Shown in pieces: positions 14,985 to 15,297 of a DNA stretch of 15,297 bases. This stretch comes from Amoeboradix gromovi (taxonomy: Eukaryota; Sanchytriomycota; Sanchytriomycetes; Sanchytriales; Sanchytriaceae): positions 1 to 15,297 of the forward strand of contig JADGIF010000196.1 of assembly GCA_018985225.1 (NCBI GenBank). Reading direction: 5' to 3'. The notes under the pieces are model-generated. The model searched no databases and was not told the DNA's origin. It saw only the letters and a program-made list of their open reading frames with translations. The translations under genes were made by a program, and so were the position numbers. Position 1 is the first letter of the stretch. Every line of letters begins with the position of its first letter.

Positions 14985-15142
14985 AATACTCTCCTAATTA
15001 AAAGTCCAGGTATAAGAGAAAATTGAGAATTTCCGGAGAAAAACTGACAAAGGCAGTCCCTCCGTTATAGCGGCTGCTTATACTTCCACTACTATAAGAA
15101 GGGATTGAACAAGGATGCATTTATTTCAGTTTTATGTTCCTT
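14985..15142 (-). ncRNA. Structured tandem repeat unit A (putative RNA)
   Basis: A 155-158-bp unit read on the minus strand from AAGGAACAT (15142) to GAGAGTATT (14985). Conserved with unit B are AAGGAACATA, TGCATCCTT, TTCAATCCC, TAACGGAG and GGACTTTTAA. Predicted fold: stem AAGGA/TCCTT (15111-15142); H-type pseudoknot with stem 1 CTTATA/TATAAG (15093-15098 with 15077-15082) and stem 2 TAGTGG/CCGCTA (15086-15091 with 15068-15073); spacer TAA; hairpin closed by CGGAG/CTCCG (15034-15064); hairpin GAAATT/AATTTTC. There is no ORF. It may be a small RNA gene or a leader element of the beta-propeller gene. Confidence 0.55.
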
Positions 15143-15295
15143 AATTCTCCTCGTTAAAAGTCCTGATTTCCGAGAAAATCAAGAATTTTCACAGAGAAAC
15201 TAATGCTAGTTTCTCCGTTACAGTGATTGCTCACGCTTTCACTACTCTGAGGTGGGATTGAATAAGGATGCATATACTTGATGTATATGTTCCTT
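15143..15295 (-). ncRNA. Structured tandem repeat unit B (putative RNA)
   Basis: A 153-bp unit that abuts unit A head to tail. The identity by eye is about 70 percent. The same elements fold in the same order on the minus strand: stem AAGGA/TCCTT enclosing CATATAC/GTATATG (15264-15295); pseudoknot stem 1 CTCA/TGAG (15248-15251 with 15230-15233) and stem 2 TAGTGA/TCACTG (15239-15244 with 15221-15226), loop lengths 1, 3 and 3 as in unit A; spacer TAA; an 11-bp hairpin with loop GCAT (15192-15217); hairpin GAAAAT/ATTTTC. Two further bases reach the window edge, so more copies may follow. Confidence 0.55.
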
Positions 15296-15297
15296 GC

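Noticed and set aside
15101-15115. B-box-like GTTCAATCC on the minus strand, possible tRNA-derived element
   Set aside because: No A box or cloverleaf is found at the right distance upstream, and unit B has ATTCAATCC with the first base changed. Kept only as a weak hint of Pol III use.
15191-15270. ACAGAGA (15191-15197) and AAGGATG (15264-15270) on the plus strand, as in U6 snRNA
   Set aside because: In U6 these motifs are about 25 bases apart; here they are about 70 apart. Unit A has CCGGAGA instead of ACAGAGA, and base-pair patterns favour the minus strand.
1-15297. Nucleomorph origin, suggested by 19-20 nt introns
   Set aside because: Glycogen branching enzyme, mitochondrial bL35, methylmalonyl-CoA epimerase and a secreted repeat protein are not expected in a nucleomorph, and the base composition is less extreme.

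Overview
The window is nuclear DNA from a eukaryote with a very compact genome. Thirteen protein genes of clearly eukaryotic type and one probable small one fill about 15.3 kb. Convergent neighbours lie 4 to 30 bases apart or overlap, shared promoters are 130 to 400 bp, and AATAAA poly(A) signals sit on or just after stop codons. The standard code fits: every gene ends in TAA or TGA. The gene set (mitochondrial bL35, RabGGTase beta, IWS1/SPN1, methylmalonyl-CoA epimerase, PC4/SUB1, glycogen branching enzyme, HUS1, TRM2) suggests a heterotrophic opisthokont. An early-branching fungus or fungus-like parasite is my best guess, but that is inference. The cell has mitochondria, glycogen and secretion, so this is not a nucleomorph.

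Layout from left to right: bL35m (+, 461-706); a large secreted, Cys-rich then Pro/Gln/Glu-repeat protein (-, 731-2782); RabGGTase beta (+, 3113-4057); an unrecognised 490-residue protein with a 19-nt intron (-, 4045-5536); IWS1/SPN1 (+, 5693-6355); methylmalonyl-CoA epimerase (-, 6366-6803); PC4/SUB1-like protein (+, 6934-7227); glycogen branching enzyme with a 20-nt intron (-, 7232-9303); a 54-residue membrane protein (+, 9705-9869); HUS1 (+, 9963-10694); TRM2 (+, 10739-12280); a single-pass membrane protein (+, 12474-13310); an unrecognised 208-residue protein (-, 13341-13967); a WD/beta-propeller protein (-, 14031-14978); and two head-to-tail copies of a ~154-bp repeat running off the right edge (14985-15297).

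Two observations stand out. First, two genes need the removal of GT...AG segments of only 19 and 20 nt to keep their frames. In the branching enzyme this restores a universally conserved sequence exactly ([12 protein letters not shown]). Both introns carry a TAAY branch-point-like motif with its A five bases before the intron end, which suggests a spliceosome working at an extreme minimal intron size. Second, the right-edge repeat units have diverged but keep the same predicted RNA fold on the minus strand: an H-type pseudoknot with identical loop lengths, then a hairpin, with paired base changes in the stems. They look like tandem genes, or a leader element, for an undescribed structured RNA placed directly before the beta-propeller gene.

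The genes are ordinary housekeeping neighbours rather than a functional cluster. They cover transcription elongation and cofactors, mitochondrial translation, propionyl-CoA metabolism, glycogen storage, Rab prenylation, the DNA-damage checkpoint clamp and tRNA modification. The repeat-rich secreted protein is the most lineage-specific product and may act at the cell surface.
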